From contig JAGOSU010000038.1 in NCBI GenBank assembly GCA_018062165.1, positions 1-6,296 of the forward strand: 6,296 bases of DNA, in the 5' to 3' direction. The notes beneath the pieces are model-generated. The model ran no database searches, was not told the DNA's origin, and saw nothing but the letters and a program-made list of their open reading frames with translations. Positions 4,181-6,296 of the stretch are shown piece by piece. How positions within the stretch are numbered: the stretch's first letter is position 1; the number at the start of each line of letters is the position of its first letter. Source of the DNA: Minisyncoccota bacterium. GTDB taxonomy: Bacteria; Patescibacteriota; Minisyncoccia; Phycocordibacterales; Phycocordibacteraceae. The position numbers were made by a program, and so were the translations under genes.

Positions 4181-5466
4181 GGTAGTGCCGCGTTCAAGGT
4201 CAGTTCCGCCGACGAGAGGGACTCTGCTACGTCCTTGCGACCGGTGGTTATGTTTTCAATCATAGCAGAGAAGACTGTGTCAGTTACCCGGGGCGCTGGG
4301 GAGAGCCAGCCGGTAGCAACCAGTGCCTGTGGGTAGAAAAGCTCCGTGAAGCGGTCTGGAGTATCGCTTAACTGTATCCTTCGGGCAGGAGCCATCCCGG
4401 AACCCTCAACGATAATCTTCATTGGTTCGTTGAAGGTAAGTGCAACCGCAGTGCGGAAGGCTCCTTCAAAGTTCTCTGCTGCCCTCGGAATAGCAAAGGC
4501 GTACGCAAGTCCGTAGGTCTTAGGATTCGTTACGGTACCTGGCTGCGGGATAGGTGCCATATCGAAGTCGAGGTTCGGGTTGGCAGCGGCAAGATACTTT
4601 CGTTCAGAGGCGAAACCTAGGTAGAGCGCGAGGTCACCGGAAAGAAACGCGAGACGCGAGTTCGGCAGCGAGCGGTTCCAGGAGTACACAGTCTTCACGG
4701 GATTGGCAAACTGCGTATAGAAGTTCAATGCCGATATCGCAGGCGCGTTACCGCTTACTGACGTCCCCGCAGAAAGCGTTGAACGTACGCGCCCAGCCTC
4801 CTTCGTGGTGATGGTACTTCCGGATTGCAAGAGGAGCAGCGAGACAATGGCGCGTGCATTAGCAACGTTCCCGTACTCACCAAGCGCGATGGCACTTTTC
4901 TCAATGCTCTGGTCAGGCTGTAGTCGCGTCAGTCGATCAGCGAGCGCCGTCACTACTTCCCAGAGATTTGGCGGAAGCGGAAGTCCTGCGCTGGAGAGCA
5001 GCGTCCGGTTGTAGTAAAGGACGAGTGGATCGACCGCAATCGGAAAGCCATAGAAGCCCGTATCCGTGAGGTAAAGCTCAGTTATAGGAAGATAAGTTGA
5101 AACAAACGTACGTTCCGAAACACTTTCATAGGGAATGATGCTTAGCTTCCCTGCCTGCGAGAGAATCTGCTCCTGCGAAATGATAACAAGGTCCGGGCCG
5201 TACCCTCCTGCAAGCGCCTCAGCGAGATCTGCTTCAAGTGTTGTTGGGTCTTTCTCAATGTAGGTAATCTCCTGGAACTCCTTGTTGGTTCCCTTCAAAT
5301 TCTCAATGCCCTCATACACAGCGTCCGCTGGGAGCGGTCCCCAGATGGTCACGGGTCCTACGGGTGTGCCGCCATTTCCTCCGCCATTGAACGTAGCGAA
5401 GAGGAAGAGGCCCACGAGCCCCAGGAGGCCACACGCGACAAGAACGATGGTCTGGAAGGGCTTCAT
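4177..5466 (-). CDS. Membrane-anchored extracellular solute-binding protein, family 1 (sugar-type)
   Basis: A 429-residue protein resembling the family 1 periplasmic binding proteins of ABC importers for sugars. An N-terminal hydrophobic segment (about 6-25) is followed by a Gly-rich linker. The fold then starts with VTIWGPLP (39-46) and shows family landmarks: LAEALAGGYGPDLVII (81-96), YGFPIAVDPLVLYYNRTLL (139-157) with AGLPLPPNLWE (160-170), and later residues resembling the LALYLGFASE and YGLAYAFAIP blocks. Length is normal. LVAC at 9-12 could be a lipobox, but hydrophobicity continues past it, so an uncleaved anchor is also likely. No permease or ATPase gene is adjacent. It sits in an operon between a methyltransferase and pilin-like proteins with ATGA overlaps on both sides, suggesting a role in substrate capture with that surface apparatus. 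Ligand unknown. Confidence 0.85.
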   Translation of the reverse strand: MKPFQTIVLVACGLLGLVGLFLFATFNGGGNGGTPVGPVTIWGPLPADAVYEGIENLKGTNKEFQEITYIEKDPTTLEADLAEALAGGYGPDLVIISQEQILSQAGKLSIIPYESVSERTFVSTYLPITELYLTDTGFYGFPIAVDPLVLYYNRTLLSSAGLPLPPNLWEVVTALADRLTRLQPDQSIEKSAIALGEYGNVANARAIVSLLLLQSGSTITTKEAGRVRSTLSAGTSVSGNAPAISALNFYTQFANPVKTVYSWNRSLPNSRLAFLSGDLALYLGFASERKYLAAANPNLDFDMAPIPQPGTVTNPKTYGLAYAFAIPRAAENFEGAFRTAVALTFNEPMKIIVEGSGMAPARRIQLSDTPDRFTELFYPQALVATGWLSPAPRVTDTVFSAMIENITTGRKDVAESLSSAELTLNAALP

Positions 5467-5996
5467 GGTGCAGTAGTAAAGAGAAGTGAGTAATGGTGTG
5501 GGCCACCGCTAAATGCTTTCTGTTTATGGAACCCAGCGTCAATGAACATCTTTTGAGCGACGTCTTCTGGTACGACATGGTCGGGGTGCGGTCCGAGTCC
5601 TCCGTAGGCACCTGCCCAGTCAACCACCAGCACCCTGCCGCCGGGTTTGAGAATGCGTTTGATTTCAGTAACCACCGCCTCTTTTATCTCGCACTGGAAA
5701 AGCGTGTTGGAAAGGATGACCGCATCAATGGAGGCGTCCTTGAGCTTCGTACCTCCTGGTTTCTCGATATTGCCCCAGACCGTATCAATGTTGGTAAGAC
5801 CTCGGTCCTTTGCCTTGTCCCGGATATGCTTCAACACATCCTCCTGCACGTCTACCGCATAGACTCGCCCACTCTTCCCTGCGATGTTTGCAGCAGCAAG
5901 CGCGTAGTGACCAGAGCCCGCCCCAAGGTCGGCAATCTTCATTCCCTCACGAAGCCCCATTTGGAGGATGTTGGCAGTTGGGTCAGCGAAGTGCAT
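5463..5996 (-). CDS. SAM-dependent class I methyltransferase (UbiE-like)
   Basis: A 177-residue Rossmann-fold methyltransferase. Motif I is IADLGAGSGHYAL (21-33), which binds SAM. The acidic residue that contacts the ribose is D49 in VYAVDVQ. A GNIE segment (76-79) and DAVILSN (91-97) mark the next strands. LKPGGRVLVVDW (117-128) is the typical post-motif of the UbiE/Methyltransf_11 group. Everything needed for SAM binding is present; the acceptor substrate cannot be read. The short N-terminus (FADPTANILQMGLREGM) resembles a compact type common in CPR genomes. The gene begins right after the gyrA terminator, with an extended -10 and 6 nt to the ATG, and its TGA overlaps the solute-binding protein start. 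It therefore appears to be the first gene of the surface-apparatus operon. Confidence 0.85.
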   Translation of the reverse strand: MHFADPTANILQMGLREGMKIADLGAGSGHYALAAANIAGKSGRVYAVDVQEDVLKHIRDKAKDRGLTNIDTVWGNIEKPGGTKLKDASIDAVILSNTLFQCEIKEAVVTEIKRILKPGGRVLVVDWAGAYGGLGPHPDHVVPEDVAQKMFIDAGFHKQKAFSGGPHHYSLLFTTAP

Positions 5997-6000
5997 ACCT

Positions 6001-6034
6001 ATAAAATAGCACGCGCCCCGGAAGAGGCGCGTGC
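6001..6034 (-). terminator. Intrinsic terminator after gyrA
   Basis: A 9-bp GC-rich stem (arms 6009-6017 and 6026-6034, loop 6018-6025) is followed on the minus strand by TATTTTAT. It begins 16 nt after the gyrA stop and is a standard intrinsic terminator. Confidence 0.85.
6003..6011 (-). promoter_or_regulatory. Candidate extended -10 for the methyltransferase operon
   Basis: TGC (6011-6009) followed by TATTTT (6008-6003) and 6 nt to the ATG at 5996. The TGC is the end of the gyrA terminator stem and the hexamer coincides with its T-tract, so this could simply be the terminator. The spacing is the same as for the pilin genes E and F. Confidence 0.35.
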
Positions 6035-6050
6035 AATCAACAGCGTCGAG

Positions 6051-6296
6051 CTAGAGCGCGACCATTGAAGCGATGGAATCACCCTCGCGCATCTTCATGA
6101 TGCGTACGCCCTGCGTCGCGCGAGACAATGACGGAATCTCTCCTGCTGCACAGCGGATTACCTGACCCTTCTTCGAGATGACAACAATCTCCTCGTCCTG
6201 CTCTTCGTCGCCAGTCAACACCTTGGCGCCAATGATTTCTCCCGTCTTAGCAGTGACATCTGCCGTCTTGATGCCTGAACCTCCGCGGCCCTGAAT
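6051..6296 (-). CDS. gyrA: DNA gyrase subunit A, C-terminal end (5' part outside window)
   Basis: GyrA is the breakage-reunion subunit of the topoisomerase that introduces negative supercoils. The visible 81 residues translate as the last blades of the C-terminal beta-pinwheel that wraps DNA: GRGGSGIKTADVT, then KTGEIIGAKVL, then EIVVISKKGQVIR, then IPSLSRATQGVRIMKM, ending EGDSIASMVAL. The GRGGxGIK and RATQGVR blocks are typical of GyrA. The product ends soon after this repeat, with no long acidic tail. It could in principle be ParC, but the pinwheel signature favours GyrA. The frame is open to the window edge; the TAG stop at 6053-6051 is followed by a terminator. Confidence 0.92.
   Translation of the reverse strand: MQGRGGSGIKTADVTAKTGEIIGAKVLTGDEEQDEEIVVISKKGQVIRCAAGEIPSLSRATQGVRIMKMREGDSIASMVAL

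Noticed and set aside
5430..5434. Lipobox LVAC in the solute-binding protein as proof of a lipoprotein
   Set aside because: The cysteine comes only 12 residues in, with a very short preceding hydrophobic part, and the hydrophobic stretch continues 13 residues beyond; an uncleaved membrane anchor is at least as likely.
427..5996. Alternative genetic code with TGA as glycine
   Set aside because: Several genes end in TGA at the expected family length or at ATGA overlaps, and no in-frame TGA interrupts a conserved domain.
1..6296. CRISPR array, transposon or insertion sequence
   Set aside because: No regularly spaced repeats, no terminal inverted repeats around a gene, and no transposase-like product were seen.

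Overview
The window looks like a chromosomal segment of an ultra-small Candidate Phyla Radiation (Patescibacteria) bacterium, probably of the Parcubacteria/Paceibacteria type. The main reasons are an array of short two-helix VirB2/TrbC-like 'T4SS pilin' genes, a small UbiE-like methyltransferase that starts within a few residues of its fold, very tight gene packing (several ATGA start/stop overlaps), and almost no Shine-Dalgarno sequences. TGA is a normal stop here (infB, the solute-binding protein, the methyltransferase and one pilin gene end in it), which argues against the Gracilibacteria/SR1 code in which TGA is glycine. The lineage is my inference; no rRNA gene is present to confirm it.

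Plus strand, bases 1-1738. The 3' end of infB (translation initiation factor IF-2) overlaps rbfA (30S maturation factor) by ATGA, the classical infB-rbfA order. tRNA-Cys(GCA) follows. Next is a freestanding HNH endonuclease gene, less GC-rich than its surroundings, which runs into tRNA-Leu(UAA): the last 12 codons of the ORF lie inside the tRNA and its TAA stop codon is exactly the tRNA anticodon. tRNA-Lys(CUU) and tRNA-Leu(UAG) then follow behind a recognisable sigma70-type promoter.

Minus strand, bases 6296-1739 (in transcription order). The 3' end of gyrA finishes at a hairpin terminator. Immediately after it come a SAM-dependent methyltransferase, a membrane-anchored extracellular solute-binding protein of the sugar-binding type, and six consecutive small membrane proteins related to VirB2/TrbC pilins. 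The methyltransferase, solute-binding protein and first pilin-like gene are linked by 4-nt ATGA overlaps, and the next two pilins by gaps of 3 and 13 nt, so these five read as one operon. The fourth pilin gene has its own candidate promoter and ends at a perfect 13-bp hairpin terminator. The last two pilins have their own extended -10 elements placed so close to the ATG that leaderless mRNAs are expected. The last pilin gene abuts tRNA-Leu(UAG) tail to tail with no spacer.

Working idea: the minus-strand cluster encodes a cell-surface apparatus made of several pilin-like subunits, two with cysteine-rich extracellular mini-domains, plus a substrate-binding protein. No ATPase (VirB4/VirD4/PilB type) and no ABC permease lies in the window, so the function is open. 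No stretch over 300 bases lacks a gene; no CRISPR array, transposase or rRNA was seen.
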